Shown: positions 9,507 through 21,730, numbered from the stretch's first letter. The stretch: 58,810 nucleotides of DNA from Paenibacillus abyssi (GCF_014640295.1 NZ_BMGR01000022.1:1-58810), one strand, 5' to 3'. A program made the numbers and translations. Notes: generated by a model from the letters alone, not told the origin.

Positions 9507-10760
9507 CTATTCGTTCTCACGCCAAACATCGGCTCCGAGACGCCTCAAATTATCAACAAGGAAATCATAACCCCGGTCGATATATTCAACGCCGGTAACT
9601 TCTGTGACGCCTTCGGCCACCGTCAAGCCAGCTACTACTAAAGCTGCACCTGCACGTAAATCAGCCGCGCTGACCTTGGCCGCATTAAGCGGCCCGCCCT
9701 CGATGATGGCAGATCGACCCTCAACACGAATATTCGCGCCCATGCGCATCAGCTCAGGTACATGCTTAAAACGGTTGCTGTATACAAAATCAGTCAAAAT
9801 GCTGACACCGCTCGCTTGCGTAAGCAAGCTGGTCATCGGGGATTGCAGGTCGGTTGCGAATCCTGGATAGATCAGCGCCTTCACATCCACCGATTCATAA
9901 GATGGTTGTCCGACGATTCGGATCGATTCATCCATCTCGTAGACATGAACGCCCATCTCCTGCAGTTTTGCTGTCACAGCTTCCATATGCTTGGGTATAA
10001 CATTATCAATCAGGACATCACCGCGGGTTGCGGCGGCGGCAATCATGTACGTCCCTGCTTGAATCCGGTCAGGAATAATGGAATGTCTGCAGCCATGCAG
10101 GCTGTCTACGCCTTCAATTCGGATCGTCTCTGTTCCTGCGCCTTTAATCTTGGCGCCCATTGCGTTCAGAAGAGTAGCTACATCTATAATTTCAGGCTCT
10201 TTTGCCGCGTTTTCAATAATTGTGGAGCCTTTTGCCCTGGAGGCAGCCAGCATAATATTAATCGTCGCCCCTACGCTCGCGACATCAAGATAGATCTTAG
10301 CGCCGCGCAGTTGCTTTGCTGAAATACGAATCGAACCATGATCATTCGTAACTTGTGCGCCTAGCGCTTCAAAGCCTTTAATATGCTGGTCAATCGGCCT
10401 GGGCTCAAAGTTGCAGCCTCCCGGCATGCCGATAACTGCCTCGCCGAATCGGCCAAGCAGCGCACCCATTAAATAATACGATGCGCGAAGGAGCTTCACT
10501 TTGCCGTTAGGCATAGGAATCGAACGCATGGAGGAAGGATCAATTCTTATTGTATCGCCTTCCCAGGTTACCTTGCCACCCAGATCCTCCAAGATTTCAC
10601 TAAGAACCGCTACATCACTCAATTGCGGTAAATTATCCAGCACGACCTCGGATTCAGCTAGTAAAGAGGCCGGCAGTAAAGCAACCGCACTATTCTTTGC
10701 ACCGCTAATTTGTACAGTGCCGCGAAGCGGACGACCGCCTCGAATCATTAATTTCTCCAT
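9507..10760 (-). CDS. murA: UDP-N-acetylglucosamine 1-carboxyvinyltransferase
   Basis: First committed enzyme of peptidoglycan synthesis, transferring enolpyruvate from PEP to UDP-GlcNAc; 417 residues. The catalytic loop cysteine is Cys116 in [12 protein letters not shown], so it should be fosfomycin sensitive. The early [12 protein letters not shown] motif carries the conserved Lys and Asn. Position between fba and rho identifies it as the paralogue called murAB/murZ in Bacillus. The start at 10760 was chosen because AGGAGG lies twelve bases before it and the longer frame has no site. Confidence 0.95.
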   Translation of the reverse strand: MEKLMIRGGRPLRGTVQISGAKNSAVALLPASLLAESEVVLDNLPQLSDVAVLSEILEDLGGKVTWEGDTIRIDPSSMRSIPMPNGKVKLLRASYYLMGALLGRFGEAVIGMPGGCNFEPRPIDQHIKGFEALGAQVTNDHGSIRISAKQLRGAKIYLDVASVGATINIMLAASRAKGSTIIENAAKEPEIIDVATLLNAMGAKIKGAGTETIRIEGVDSLHGCRHSIIPDRIQAGTYMIAAAATRGDVLIDNVIPKHMEAVTAKLQEMGVHVYEMDESIRIVGQPSYESVDVKALIYPGFATDLQSPMTSLLTQASGVSILTDFVYSNRFKHVPELMRMGANIRVEGRSAIIEGGPLNAAKVSAADLRAGAALVVAGLTVAEGVTEVTGVEYIDRGYDFLVDNLRRLGADVWRENE

Positions 10761-10908
10761 GTGTATGCTAATCCTCCTATTTGGAAGAAAACAAAGGAAA
10801 ACCGCCCGCCAGTGGCAGCAAAGGTAGACTCCATATACCAAATTACCCTGTGGATCGACATTTGCATCGCCAAAGCTGGCAAAGGCGGTTATCACTCTGC
10901 TTCGGAAG

Positions 10909-11763
10909 TTAGGCTTGGTTGCTGCTGCCAAATAGCCGGATTTTCTCTTGAACGACAGCTTTCATTGCATTACGGGCAGGTGTCAAGTATTTACGAGGAT
11001 CGTATACAGTAGCGTTGCCTGCAAGCACTTCGCGGATCGAATTGGTGCAAGCGACTTGATTCTCGGTATTTACGTTGATTTTGCCTACGCCTGCTTGGAT
11101 AGCCGAACGAATCGCTTCGTCTGGCACGCCGGATCCGCCATGAAGAACAACCGGTACCGGAATCGCATTGGCAACCTGTTGAATGATATCATAATGGATT
11201 TTCGGCTCGCCTTTGTACATACCATGTGCAGTACCAACAGCAATAGCCAGGCAGTCTACGCCTGTTTCTTCGTAGAAGCGAATCGCTTCTTCCGGTTTTG
11301 CCAAGCTTGCGTGCTCTTCGTCAACGCTGATATCATCTTCAACGCCGCCGATTGTTCCCAGCTCGCCTTCAACGGATACACCCATCGCACGAGCTGCTTT
11401 AACGACTTCTTTAGTCAGAGCAATGTTCTCTTCGAGAGAGTAGTGGGAACCATCGAACATAACCGAGGAGAAGCCAGCGCGGATACATTTCATCGCAACT
11501 TCAAAGCTGCTTCCATGGTCCAGATGCAGTGCAATCGGCAGTCCGGACTGTTTTGCAGCCGCTTCTGCGATCGCTACGGTAAATTCGATACCCATGTATT
11601 TCAGGGCGCCTTCGCTGACACCAAAAATAAACGGGGATTTTTCTTCCATCGCTGCTTCAACAATCGCCTGAGCAAACTCCAGGTTGTTCATGTTGAATTG
11701 TCCAACAGCAAACTTGTTGGCTTTTGCTTTAGGCAAAAACTCATTCATAGAAACCAATGGCAT
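10909..11763 (-). CDS. fba: Fructose-bisphosphate aldolase, class II
   Basis: A zinc-dependent aldolase of glycolysis and gluconeogenesis; 284 residues, as for Bacillus FbaA. The zinc ligands are seen in [18 protein letters not shown] and VLHGGSGVP, and the Schiff-base-free class II signature [16 protein letters not shown] is present. It lies between spo0F and murA with its own sigma-A promoter. The ATG has AGGAGG upstream. A long-range complementary pair (AACCGCC ... GGCGGTT followed by T residues) after the stop could terminate it. Confidence 0.97.
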   Translation of the reverse strand: MPLVSMNEFLPKAKANKFAVGQFNMNNLEFAQAIVEAAMEEKSPFIFGVSEGALKYMGIEFTVAIAEAAAKQSGLPIALHLDHGSSFEVAMKCIRAGFSSVMFDGSHYSLEENIALTKEVVKAARAMGVSVEGELGTIGGVEDDISVDEEHASLAKPEEAIRFYEETGVDCLAIAVGTAHGMYKGEPKIHYDIIQQVANAIPVPVVLHGGSGVPDEAIRSAIQAGVGKINVNTENQVACTNSIREVLAGNATVYDPRKYLTPARNAMKAVVQEKIRLFGSSNQA

Positions 11764-11824
11764 GGTAACTCTTCCTCCTACACACTTATTATCTCAAGCC
11801 CGTTCCGACTTGTCATACTGAGTT

Positions 11825-11854
11825 ATTATACCACATTAGGACAGGGATTGGTAA
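11825..11854 (-). promoter_or_regulatory. Sigma-A promoter of fba
   Basis: On the minus strand, -35 TTACCA (11849-11854) and a perfect -10 TATAAT (11825-11830) are separated by 18 nt. They lie about 60 nt upstream of the fba start, downstream of the spo0F terminator. Confidence 0.7.
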
Positions 11855-11879
11855 AGGGCTTTTGGACTGGCCCGGACAA

Positions 11880-11907
11880 AACAAAAAGAGGTCCGGTCAG
11901 GACCCCA
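11880..11907 (-). terminator. Terminator overlapping the end of spo0F
   Basis: The hairpin GGTCC-TGACC-GGACC on the minus strand begins in the last codons of spo0F and is followed by TCTTTTTGTTTTG. The stem is short but GC rich. Confidence 0.65.
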
Positions 11908-12295
11908 TGGCGTAAATATTATTCGACTCTCCGCCTCGAAGCTGCATATTCACAGCCACACGCATCTCATCGATATCAAAAGGCTTTGTAAAATGCATGA
12001 GCGCACCCAAATCCGTCGCTTCCTTAATCATGTCCAGCTCGCCATAAGCCGTCATCATGATTACTTTGATCTCCCGATTAATCGCTTTGATGTGCTTCAG
12101 TATTTCCAGACCGTCCATTCCTGGGATTTTCATGTCCAGCAGCACCAGATCCGGCGGCTCTTTCGTGACGATCTCCAGTGCAAGTTTTCCGTTGGAAGCC
12201 TGAAAGGTATGGTAACCTTCGCTGCTGAATACTTCCACGAGAAGTACGCGAATTCCGTTCTGGTCATCGACAATCAACACTTTCTTCTTCTCCAA
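11897..12295 (-). CDS. spo0F: Sporulation phosphorelay response regulator Spo0F
   Basis: A single-domain receiver of 132 residues that passes phosphate from sporulation kinases to Spo0B. Acidic pocket residues Asp10 and Asp11, phosphoacceptor Asp54 ([10 protein letters not shown]), Thr82 region (MMTAYG) and Lys104 (HFTKPF) are all present. Position next to fba, with pyrG upstream, is the Bacillus arrangement. The C-terminus is about eight residues longer than the Bacillus protein. The start is TTG with AGGAGGG six bases upstream. I see no clean Spo0A box in front. Confidence 0.95.
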   Translation of the reverse strand: MEKKKVLIVDDQNGIRVLLVEVFSSEGYHTFQASNGKLALEIVTKEPPDLVLLDMKIPGMDGLEILKHIKAINREIKVIMMTAYGELDMIKEATDLGALMHFTKPFDIDEMRVAVNMQLRGGESNNIYAMGS

Positions 12296-12441
12296 CTTAA
12301 ACCCTCCTACAAGTGAGCGACACGTTCATCCGATTGGTCAACTCTTCCATAATCGTTAATATATTCGCGCCGCTCTGCCCATTATCCTGCTCGCAGCTGG
12401 AAAAAAAGTAAATCCTTTCTGAATCAACTAAAACGTTAATT

Positions 12442-12484
12442 TAAAAACAAGGCCGTCTCCTCCATCAGAAGAGAGACAGCCTTG
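12442..12484 (-). terminator. Terminator of pyrG
   Basis: Minus-strand arms CAAGGCtGTCTC and GGAGACgGCCTTG are followed by five T residues. It lies directly after the pyrG stop codon. Confidence 0.85.
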
Positions 12485-12496
12485 ACTTACAAACCG

Positions 12497-14301
<1,805 letters not shown>

Positions 14302-14318
14302 GGCTTGTATAAAACCGA

Positions 14319-14897
14319 TTATTTGCGGTCATCATCATCCGAGTCATCATCTTCGAAATCTTCCGTTTCTTCTTCATCGTCGGACTCGTCAAGGTCTTCA
14401 TCATCCGTCTCTTCTTCCAGATCTTCATCGTCGATAACCACTTCTTCATCGACTTCGGCTTCTTCTTCGCCTTCTTCGAAGATGTCTTCGCTATCTTCAT
14501 CATAGATATCGTAATCTTCGTCATCCGCTACATAGGTTTCTTCTTCCTCATCCGTGAACATGTCATCATCATCATCGTCATCGTCGTTGATAATGCGCGG
14601 ACGTTTGGCATTGCCGACCGGATCCTCAGAACGTTCAACCGGATACCACCGCTTAAGCCCCCACATGTTGCTTCCTACGCAGGCAAATCTGCCGTCAATG
14701 TTAATCTCCGTATACACCTGAGCGATAATCTGGTTGATCTCGTCCTGGGACAGCTTGCGGATTCTGGCGATCTCCAGTATTAAGTCCCGGTAGTAGAACG
14801 GAGTATTAGCCGCCTTTAACACCTCAAATGCCAAATCAACCATCGGCATCTCTTTTATTCGTTCGGGATCGATCTTCAACGTTATCTCGCTGCTCAT
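14319..14897 (-). CDS. rpoE: DNA-directed RNA polymerase delta subunit
   Basis: A 192-residue accessory subunit found in Firmicutes that raises polymerase specificity and recycling. The N-terminal HARE-HTH domain covers residues 1-90 (PMVDLAFEVLKAANTPFYYRDL). From about residue 105 to the end it is almost entirely Asp and Glu, the disordered tail typical of delta. The start was set to ATG 14897, with AGGAAG upstream, because the longer frame lacks a site. It sits upstream of pyrG, as in Bacillus. Confidence 0.95.
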   Translation of the reverse strand: MSSEITLKIDPERIKEMPMVDLAFEVLKAANTPFYYRDLILEIARIRKLSQDEINQIIAQVYTEINIDGRFACVGSNMWGLKRWYPVERSEDPVGNAKRPRIINDDDDDDDDMFTDEEEETYVADDEDYDIYDEDSEDIFEEGEEEAEVDEEVVIDDEDLEEETDDEDLDESDDEEETEDFEDDDSDDDDRK

Positions 14898-15279
14898 ATC
14901 GACACTTCCTCTCACGCAATATATGCTGGACTTCATTATTCCTATCCATTATCACCCTATAGTAAAACCTATTTCCATCAAAAAAGCAAGCACCTTTACC
15001 GCCATGCCAGAGGCTTGTCCGTCTATGAACGGCTTGTATGCAAAAATGAAAAAGCGAAGGGGCAAACCTTCGCTTTGACTGTATCCTCCCGGACGCGATT
15101 TTGATACCGGTCCGAAATGGCAAGAGCCGAACACGACTCTCACTTCCATACTATGTCCGCTGCTCCGATTTGACAAAGCTCCCAGCCCATTTGTTTGAAA
15201 AAAGGCCACTTGCTTATACAGCTCGGGACGCTCGTTCATACAATAGTGCAGCATGGTCCGTCGGGAGGGGAAGCTAATA
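14898..15279. other. Intergenic region between rpoE and the protease gene
   Basis: The stretch has no gene I can support. It contains a perfect hairpin AAAGCGAAGG / CCTTCGCTTT (15051-15076), followed on the minus strand by TTCATTTTTG, so it is built like a minus-strand terminator, yet no recognisable minus-strand gene lies just before it. Divergent promoters for rpoE and the protease must also lie here. Confidence 0.4.
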
Positions 15280-16413
15280 TTGGATACAACCGCTTTTCTC
15301 CGTTGGTTGCACAGCATAATGGCCGGTTCGGGCAGTGGAACAAGAAAGCGGATTATCCGTTTTCGACACCGTAAGGATTACCTGCAATTTATCCAAGCAT
15401 CGTCAAAATCGACACAGACCCGGCCGCTTTTGCAATCTGTAAAACATCTGCCGCTCATTCAAGCGATCTCCTGCCCCCTCCCGGATACGGGAATACTTCC
15501 GTACCTGGGAGACCGCATATGGGTAGAGGACGATCGCCCGCTGAACGTACACTCCATCTTGAAGAAATCTGCCGCTGTGGACAAAGGGATTCCCTGGGGA
15601 GTCAAGCAAATCAAAGCCCCTTTAGCCTGGAGCCAGACAACCGGCCACCGCATCAAAGTAGGCGTAATCGACACCGGAGTGGACTTCAACCACCCAGATC
15701 TGCGCCATTCCTTATCGCGCGGCATCAACCTGCTGAGCCGCGGCATGCTGCCATACGACGATAACGGGCATGGCACGCATATCGCAGGAACCATTGCCGC
15801 CGCCAACCAGCTCCACGGCATGATCGGCGTCGCTCCCCGATCGACGATATATCCGGTTAAAGCGTTCGACTATAACGGAAGCGCCTACGTATCTGATATT
15901 ATTCTCGGCATCGAATGGTGTGTGCGCAATCAAATTCATGTCATCAATATGAGCTTTGGCATGAAAACGCGCAGCAGAGCGTTATTGAATGCCGTCATTA
16001 ACGCTTACAATGCCGGAGTCGTTATTGTCGCTTCTGCAGGCAATGACGGCAACCGCAAATCGGTCGACTATCCCGCACGTTACCCTCAGACCCTTTCCGT
16101 TGGCGCCACGACAAGGCTTCGCCGCATCGCCCCGTTCAGCAACCGCGGGAGCGATATCGACATTTATGCCCCCGGAGATAAGATCGTCTCCGGCTGGCTG
16201 CGAGGCCATTATAATGAAATGAGCGGCACCTCGATGGCTACTTCACACGTCAGCGGCGCGATTGCGCTGCTGCTTGCCCGGCATCCCGCCATGTCGCCAG
16301 CGGATATCAAAGCGACCCTTAGGCGGTCGATGAGGCCGCTAAGAGGAACGAAAGCTCCCCGATCAACCGGGGAGCTCGATATATTGAAAATGCTGCAGGC
16401 CGCGGACCGATAA
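15280..16413 (+). CDS. Subtilisin-like serine protease (S8)
   Basis: 377 residues from the TTG at 15280, chosen because GGGAGGGG stands nine bases upstream; the ATG at 15253 has no site. The catalytic triad is present: Asp in VGVIDTGVDF, His in NGHGTHIAG and Ser in SGTSMATSHVSG, with the oxyanion Asn in ASAGNDG. About 100 residues precede the catalytic domain and look like an inhibitor-type propeptide (RKRIIRFRHRKDY). There is no clear secretion signal, and the PWGV segment before the domain recalls intracellular subtilisins. It is convergent with argS. Confidence 0.9.
   Translation: MDTTAFLRWLHSIMAGSGSGTRKRIIRFRHRKDYLQFIQASSKSTQTRPLLQSVKHLPLIQAISCPLPDTGILPYLGDRIWVEDDRPLNVHSILKKSAAVDKGIPWGVKQIKAPLAWSQTTGHRIKVGVIDTGVDFNHPDLRHSLSRGINLLSRGMLPYDDNGHGTHIAGTIAAANQLHGMIGVAPRSTIYPVKAFDYNGSAYVSDIILGIEWCVRNQIHVINMSFGMKTRSRALLNAVINAYNAGVVIVASAGNDGNRKSVDYPARYPQTLSVGATTRLRRIAPFSNRGSDIDIYAPGDKIVSGWLRGHYNEMSGTSMATSHVSGAIALLLARHPAMSPADIKATLRRSMRPLRGTKAPRSTGELDILKMLQAADR
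16347..16377 (-). terminator. Candidate argS terminator inside the convergent protease gene
   Basis: A nine-base-pair perfect stem AGCTCCCCG / CGGGGAGCT is followed on the minus strand by TTTCGTT. It lies in the last codons of the plus-strand protease gene, about 55 nt after the argS stop. The T run is weak. Confidence 0.45.
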
Positions 16414-16427
16414 GCTTTGCGGCCTCG

Positions 16428-18113
16428 TTACATACGTTCCGGCGCGGATACACCGACAAGCCGCAGTACGTTTGCGATGGCAGTACGCACCGCTGCCAGC
16501 AGCGCGAGGCGTGCCTTGGTCTGCTCCGCATCCTCTGTAATGACCCGCTCGGCACGGTAATAGCTGTGGAACAACGAAGCCAGCTCATACACATACCGGA
16601 TTAAACGGTGCGGCGCATATTGTTCCGCGGCTTCAGCTATTTCCTGCGGCAGCTCCCCGATCTTGCGCAGCAGATCGAACTCTGCCTCTGCCGTCAGCTT
16701 CAATAGATCGGCCGACTCCAACCCGTCAACGGCAATCCCTTGCTCTTCAGCCTGACGGAAGATGCTGCAAATCCGCGCATGCGCGTACTGCACATAAAAT
16801 ACCGGATTCTCGTTGGAGGTCGAAATCGCCAAATCCATATCGAAATCCAGATGCGAATCCATACTGCGCATGGTGAAGAAATAACGGATCGCATCTACGC
16901 CTACCTCATCCATCAAATCTTCCATCGTGACCGCCTTGCCGGTCCGCTTCGACATCTTCACCTTCTCGCCGTTCTGATAGAGGCTGACCATCTGGGCGAT
17001 CAACACGACCAGCTTCTCCGGATCGTTGCCCAGCGCAGCCATCGCCGCTTTTACACGAGGGATGTAACCATGGTGGTCGGCACCCCAAATATTGATCATC
17101 CGGTCGAAGCCGCGGCCGTATTTATCGCGATGATAAGCGATATCGGGCGTCAAATAAGTATAGGTTCCGTCATTTTTCACAAGCACGCGGTTTTTGTCAT
17201 CCCCGTATGGCATCGTGGACAACCAGGTTGCCCCTTCCTCCTCGAAAACCTGGCCCCGCTCGCGCAGCGCCTCCAGCGCCTGCTCAACTTGCCCGCTTTC
17301 ATAAAGAGAAGTCTCGCTGTACCATACATCAAAGCCAACCCGGAACCGTCCAAGGTCGCGCTTAATTTTGTCCAGCTCCCGTTCCAGTCCGAACTGGCGG
17401 AAGAAGGCGTAACGCTCTTCCTCCGGCAGCGACAGCAGACGGTCGCCCTCCTGCTCCACCAGCTGGTTGGCAAAGCCGAGGATATCGGCGCCATGGTAGC
17501 CATCTTCCGGCATTTCCGCATCCTTGCCGAGCGCCTGCAGGTAACGTGCCTCGATTGATTTCGCCAAATTGGCAACTTGATTGCCCGCATCATTGATATA
17601 ATATTCCCGCGTTACTTCATATCCTGCATAATCAAGCACATTACACAGAACATCGCCGACAGCCGCACCCCTTGCGTGCCCTAGATGAAGGCTGCCGGTC
17701 GGATTGGCGCTGACAAATTCCACCTGCACGCGTTGTCCGCTGCCCACGCCGATGCGCCCGTAATTGTCTCCTGCCTGCAGCACTTCCTGAATGACCGGAT
17801 ACAAGTAGCTTTTATCCATGCGAAAATTAATGAAACCCGGTCCGGCGATTTCAGCGGACACGATCGATGCGCTCTCTTTGTCCAGATGGGCCAGGATCGC
17901 TTCGGCAATCTGTCGCGGATTGCGCCGTGCCAGCTTCGTCAGCTGCATCGCCGCATTGGTCGCAAGATCGCCATGTGTTTTTTCCTTCGGCACCTCCAGC
18001 GCGAATGCCGGCAGCTCTTCTTTTTCCACGAGCCCTGCGGCTGCAACCGCCTCGGCGATCGCCTGTTTCACCTTCGTGTGCAATTGCTCCAATACATTTT
18101 CCTGTATACTCAT
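16428..18113 (-). CDS. argS: Arginyl-tRNA synthetase
   Basis: A class I synthetase of 561 residues. It has the N-terminal Add-1 domain that recognises the tRNA D-loop (residues 1-100), the HIGH-type motif LHLGHARGA, the KMSKS-type motif VKMSKRTGK and a C-terminal DALR anticodon-binding domain (from about 440). The start overlaps the ywiB stop by four bases, so the two are coupled. An arginine-type T-box lies about 1 kb upstream, beyond an opposite-strand gene. Confidence 0.97.
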   Translation of the reverse strand: MSIQENVLEQLHTKVKQAIAEAVAAAGLVEKEELPAFALEVPKEKTHGDLATNAAMQLTKLARRNPRQIAEAILAHLDKESASIVSAEIAGPGFINFRMDKSYLYPVIQEVLQAGDNYGRIGVGSGQRVQVEFVSANPTGSLHLGHARGAAVGDVLCNVLDYAGYEVTREYYINDAGNQVANLAKSIEARYLQALGKDAEMPEDGYHGADILGFANQLVEQEGDRLLSLPEEERYAFFRQFGLERELDKIKRDLGRFRVGFDVWYSETSLYESGQVEQALEALRERGQVFEEEGATWLSTMPYGDDKNRVLVKNDGTYTYLTPDIAYHRDKYGRGFDRMINIWGADHHGYIPRVKAAMAALGNDPEKLVVLIAQMVSLYQNGEKVKMSKRTGKAVTMEDLMDEVGVDAIRYFFTMRSMDSHLDFDMDLAISTSNENPVFYVQYAHARICSIFRQAEEQGIAVDGLESADLLKLTAEAEFDLLRKIGELPQEIAEAAEQYAPHRLIRYVYELASLFHSYYRAERVITEDAEQTKARLALLAAVRTAIANVLRLVGVSAPERM

Positions 18114-18574
18114 TGTTCAGAAACCTCCTCAATTTTTAGCCGGATTTGAAATCGGCCGATATGCTGTTCATTCATCCATAATGTATAGCCCCACTCGATC
18201 GTAAGCGGCAGATCAAAGGGGACGCCATCCCCTGCCGCATCGCTGTCGCTGCCGGGTGCATCTGCGTAAAATGACAGCCCGTCTGTGACCGTCTCCATGG
18301 CAAACGCCACGTTTGCCGTGCGGTAGACGCCTGGCCTGCGCACCCCCGGCGCGAATGTTTGCTCTGTCTCCACATCGCCGCGCCGCGTAATTTTCAATTC
18401 CTCTTCGTTCCATCGGACGGTCGTTCTTACCTGACCATCCTCCTCCGATTCCTCATAAAGCAGAAAAACGGAGCGATGCTTCTGCACCCATTCCCCAACA
18501 TATTCATGCATCGTCACCTCGTCTTCCTGCCTGCTTTCGAGCGTTATATGCACCTTTCGTTTTGCTGACCGCAT
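18110..18574 (-). CDS. ywiB: YwiB-like DUF1934 protein
   Basis: A 154-residue protein of the DUF1934 family, a small calycin-like beta barrel of unknown ligand. The alternating strands ([44 protein letters not shown]) fit. In B. subtilis ywiB also precedes argS. It overlaps argS with ATGA. The start codon has a weak GGGAA site. Confidence 0.88.
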   Translation of the reverse strand: MRSAKRKVHITLESRQEDEVTMHEYVGEWVQKHRSVFLLYEESEEDGQVRTTVRWNEEELKITRRGDVETEQTFAPGVRRPGVYRTANVAFAMETVTDGLSFYADAPGSDSDAAGDGVPFDLPLTIEWGYTLWMNEQHIGRFQIRLKIEEVSEQ

Positions 18575-18673
18575 AATATTCCCGCTTTCCCTCAGTATGG
18601 TTGGCTTTTGGACCGAACCTCGTTATGATGAGAATAGCACAATATTCATTTTCATAGAAGGGACGTGCAAAAG

Positions 18674-19507
18674 GTGGATTTCAGCTTGTTCCCTATCCTG
18701 ACCGACCTGGAACGTCGCTTGCCCATCTATTTGAACAATTTAGGCGGATGGATTCATCAGGACCTGATGGAACGCCCGCACGGCTTCGCCGAATATCAAT
18801 GGCTGCAGGTAACCAGCGGCAGAGGCTTCCTGCGCGTTCAAGGCCGCGAGATGACGATCGGTCCCGGTCAAGGCATGCTGCTGCTGCCGAATGAACCTCA
18901 CGCTTACGGACCGCTTGAAGCCCCGTGGGGAATTAAATGGGTGACCTTCACCGGCAATCGGACGGCAGAAATGCTGCAGGATCTTGACCTGCACTGCTCG
19001 GAGGTATTTTATCTCGGCAATCCCGATGTTTCCTTAAAACATCTGCAGGAGATGTATTCCCTGCTCCAATCGCCGCATCCGACAACCGGACTCGAAACCT
19101 CCGCAGTGATCTACCGCTTACTGCTCGACATATACCGCTACGGCTCGCGCACGGAGCTGCGTTCACGCAAGCATCAGATGGACGTCCTCTCGCCCGTGCT
19201 GGATTATATGGAACTGCATTACGATCGAACAATCGCCCTGGCAGAGCTGGCGGAGCTGCTGAAAGTCAGCCCTCAGCACGTCTGCGTGTTATTCCAGCAG
19301 GCGCTTGGCGTACGGCCGATTGAATATTTGACCCGCATCCGGATCCGCAAGGCCAAGGAATTGCTGCTGCTGCATCCCGATGCTGAGGTCAAAGCCGTGT
19401 CTACCCAAGTAGGCTATGAACATCCCAGCTACTTCATTAAGCTGTTCAAGCAGCAGGAAGGCCTCACGCCGGTCATGTTCCGGCGCATCCATCTGAGCAG
19501 GCTGTGA
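18674..19507 (+). CDS. AraC-family transcriptional regulator
   Basis: About 277 residues. The N-terminal half is a cupin sensor (WLQVTSGRGFLRVQGREMTIGPGQG...LLPNEPHAYGP), which usually binds a sugar or similar small molecule. The C-terminal 100 residues hold two helix-turn-helix units (IALAELAELLKVSPQHVCVLF and VKAVSTQVGYEHPSYFIKLFKQ). The start could be GTG 18665 or GTG 18674; AGAAGGG favours the second. It stands alone on the plus strand between ywiB and a T-box, which makes it look inserted. Confidence 0.9.
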   Translation: MDFSLFPILTDLERRLPIYLNNLGGWIHQDLMERPHGFAEYQWLQVTSGRGFLRVQGREMTIGPGQGMLLLPNEPHAYGPLEAPWGIKWVTFTGNRTAEMLQDLDLHCSEVFYLGNPDVSLKHLQEMYSLLQSPHPTTGLETSAVIYRLLLDIYRYGSRTELRSRKHQMDVLSPVLDYMELHYDRTIALAELAELLKVSPQHVCVLFQQALGVRPIEYLTRIRIRKAKELLLLHPDAEVKAVSTQVGYEHPSYFIKLFKQQEGLTPVMFRRIHLSRL

Positions 19508-19534
19508 GCTGCATTGGGCAGTCACTTCGAAATA

Positions 19535-19800
19535 AACAAAAAGCCCCGTCTCTGTGAAAGAGACGGAGGCTTGGTCCGCGGTGCCACTCTTCTAGTATCC
19601 GTCCGCTTGCTCACAGACAGATCCTCTTTAACATGATAACGGAATGACCGGATTCCCCTAATGAGCGCGCCCGTTCACAGGCAGTCCACGCTTCAGGAAA
19701 TCAACTCCCGGGTCCGCTTCCATCGCTCTCCGCACCGGCTTCCACCACCCCGGCTCGCTATCGCTAAGAGCTAGCGACGTACTCTCCCGTTCCTTGTTGT
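19535..19800 (-). ncRNA. T-box leader, probable arginine specificity
   Basis: On the minus strand the T-box sequence AGAGTGGCACCGCGG (around 19574-19588) is followed by a terminator, AAGCCtCCGTCTC / GAGACGGgGCTTTTT (19537-19573). At the 5' end Stem I is recognisable: AGAGTA, helix CGTCGCT / AGCGATG, then GAAGCGGA, closed by CGGG / CCCG. By the usual layout GAA-N-specifier-A the specifier codon is CGG, arginine. The next minus-strand genes are ywiB-argS, 960 nt further on, but an araC gene on the other strand lies between. Confidence 0.88.
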
Positions 19801-19813
19801 TGCGTATATATAC

Positions 19814-20683
19814 TTACTTCACAAACCCAAGCAGCATCTCACGGATCAGCTTGGAGGCAACGATCTGCGTTTGTTCTGTCGGGTCATAAGCCGGCGCTAC
19901 TTCCACCAGGTCAAAGCCGACGATGTTCACGTCAGAGCCCGCAATCGCGTGAACCGCTTCGAGCAGTTCCTTCGACGTAATGCCGCCTGCTTCCGCAGTG
20001 CCTGTGCCAGGCGCGCAGGAAGGATCCAGCACATCGATGTCGATGGTCAGGTACACCGGACGGCCTGCCAGCTCAGGCAGCACCTTCTTCAGCGGCGCCG
20101 CCACTTCGAACGGATAGAAATTAATATTCTCGCGCGCGTACGCCCACTCCTCGCGGGAGCCCGAACGAATGCCGAATTGATAAATATTTTTACCGCCCAT
20201 CAGCTCAGCAGCCTTGCGTACCGGCGTCGAGTGCGACAACGGCTCGCCTTCGTACTGCTCGCGCAGATCAGCATGCGCATCGATATGAATAATCGCCAGA
20301 TCAGGGTACTTCGCGTACACCTCCTGGAACACAGGCCACGATACGAGATGCTCGCCGCCCAGGCCGACCGGCATCTTGCCATCGGCCAGAATGCCGCGCA
20401 CAAATTCACCGATAATCTCCAGGCTGCGTCCTGCGTTTCCAAAAGGCAGCAGCAGGTCGCCCGCATCGAAATATTCAATATCCTCTAAGCTGCGGTCCAG
20501 ATAAGGGCTGTATTCCTCCAGCCCGATCGATACCTCGCGAATACGCGCCGGGCCGAATCGCGAGCCCGGACGGAACGATACCGTGTAGTCCATCGGCATC
20601 CCGTAAATAACTGCCTTCGATGCGGCATAATCGTCAGAGCTCAGGATAAACACGTTACCTGAATATTTTTGATCGAGTTTCAT
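19814..20683 (-). CDS. speB: Agmatinase
   Basis: A ureohydrolase of 289 residues that splits agmatine to putrescine and urea. The manganese ligands are present in GGEH, DAHADLR and DIDVLDP. It starts 35 bases after speE with GAGGAGGA upstream, so speE-speB form a polyamine operon as in Bacillus. Its stop lies 14 bases before the start of the T-box RNA. Confidence 0.96.
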   Translation of the reverse strand: MKLDQKYSGNVFILSSDDYAASKAVIYGMPMDYTVSFRPGSRFGPARIREVSIGLEEYSPYLDRSLEDIEYFDAGDLLLPFGNAGRSLEIIGEFVRGILADGKMPVGLGGEHLVSWPVFQEVYAKYPDLAIIHIDAHADLREQYEGEPLSHSTPVRKAAELMGGKNIYQFGIRSGSREEWAYARENINFYPFEVAAPLKKVLPELAGRPVYLTIDIDVLDPSCAPGTGTAEAGGITSKELLEAVHAIAGSDVNIVGFDLVEVAPAYDPTEQTQIVASKLIREMLLGFVK

Positions 20684-20717
20684 AAGAAGCTTGTCCTCCT
20701 CGCTATCAGTTGTTGAT

Positions 20718-21545
20718 TTACTTCACGAGATCTTCCACAAACTTCGGCAGCGCGAACGCCGCTTTGTGGAGACGCGGGGAGTAGTATTTGGTATCGATGT
20801 CCGGAATCGTCGTCTCATCGACTTCGAGCGGATCGTATTTTTTGCTGCCCATTGTAAAGGTCCACAGACCGCTTGGGTACGTCGGCACATTTGCCCAGTA
20901 TACGCGTACGATCGGGAACACTTCCTTCACATCGCGGTTTACGCTTTGGATCAGGTCCGCTTTAAACCATGGGTTGTCCGTCTGTGCGACGAAAATGCCG
21001 TCTTCCTTCAATGCTTCATAGATGCCTTGGTAGAAGCCGCGCGTAAACAGGTTCGCTGCCGGGCCTACAGGCTCGGTGGAATCGACCATGATCACGTCGT
21101 ACGTATTCTTATGGTCATGAATGTGCATAAAACCGTCGTTCACGATCACCTCTACACGAGGATTGTCCAGCTCGCAGGCAATATTCGGCAGATATTTCTT
21201 CGAATACTCGATTACTTTGCCGTCAATATCAACCAGCACCGCTTTCTCGACTTTCGGGTGTTTCATGATTTCGCGGATTACGCCGCCGTCGCCGCCGCCA
21301 ACTACGAGTACATGCTTCGGATTCGGATGCGTATAGAGCACCGGATGAGCCACCATTTCATGGTAGACAAACTCATCCTTATCGGTCGTCATAACCATGC
21401 CGTCCAACACCAGCATCGTGCCGAACTCTTCCGTTTCGATCATCGCGAGCTCTTGGAAATCGGTTTTTTCGTGCACATAGGTTTCTTTAATCTTCGCTGT
21501 GATGCCGTAAGTGTCCGTTTGCTTTTCTGTATACCATAATTCCAT
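20718..21545 (-). CDS. speE: Spermidine synthase
   Basis: A 275-residue aminopropyltransferase joining decarboxylated SAM and putrescine. The methyltransferase-like fold is shown by [18 protein letters not shown], the acidic VLVDIDGKV strand and the catalytic Asp region [12 protein letters not shown]. The first gene of speE-speB; AGAAGGG lies before the ATG. It is divergent from pbpG. Confidence 0.97.
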   Translation of the reverse strand: MELWYTEKQTDTYGITAKIKETYVHEKTDFQELAMIETEEFGTMLVLDGMVMTTDKDEFVYHEMVAHPVLYTHPNPKHVLVVGGGDGGVIREIMKHPKVEKAVLVDIDGKVIEYSKKYLPNIACELDNPRVEVIVNDGFMHIHDHKNTYDVIMVDSTEPVGPAANLFTRGFYQGIYEALKEDGIFVAQTDNPWFKADLIQSVNRDVKEVFPIVRVYWANVPTYPSGLWTFTMGSKKYDPLEVDETTIPDIDTKYYSPRLHKAAFALPKFVEDLVK

Positions 21546-21730
21546 TGTATGGATCCCTTCTTTCCGTCAATCGTTCTTCCGTTATTATAGTAAACCAGGA
21601 CGAAAAAGCAACCTTTCTGCACCTTCTAAACAAAAATTAATATGACAACATTGCGAATGAATAGGTAATTCCGCATTTTTCCATACTAAGGGGAAGGAGA
21701 AGTTTTCCAGCCGAAAGGAGAAGCTGCCTC

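Noticed and set aside
12296-12441. Sigma-H / Spo0A control sites upstream of spo0F
   Set aside because: AAAGGATTT looks like a sigma-H -35, but no GAAT-type -10 follows at the right distance, and TGTCGCT does not match a Spo0A box well enough.
14952-15250. Minus-strand frame MNERPELYKQVAFFQ... upstream of rpoE
   Set aside because: The composition is reasonable, but no candidate start has a ribosome site, the frame runs through a terminator-like hairpin, and I recognise no family.
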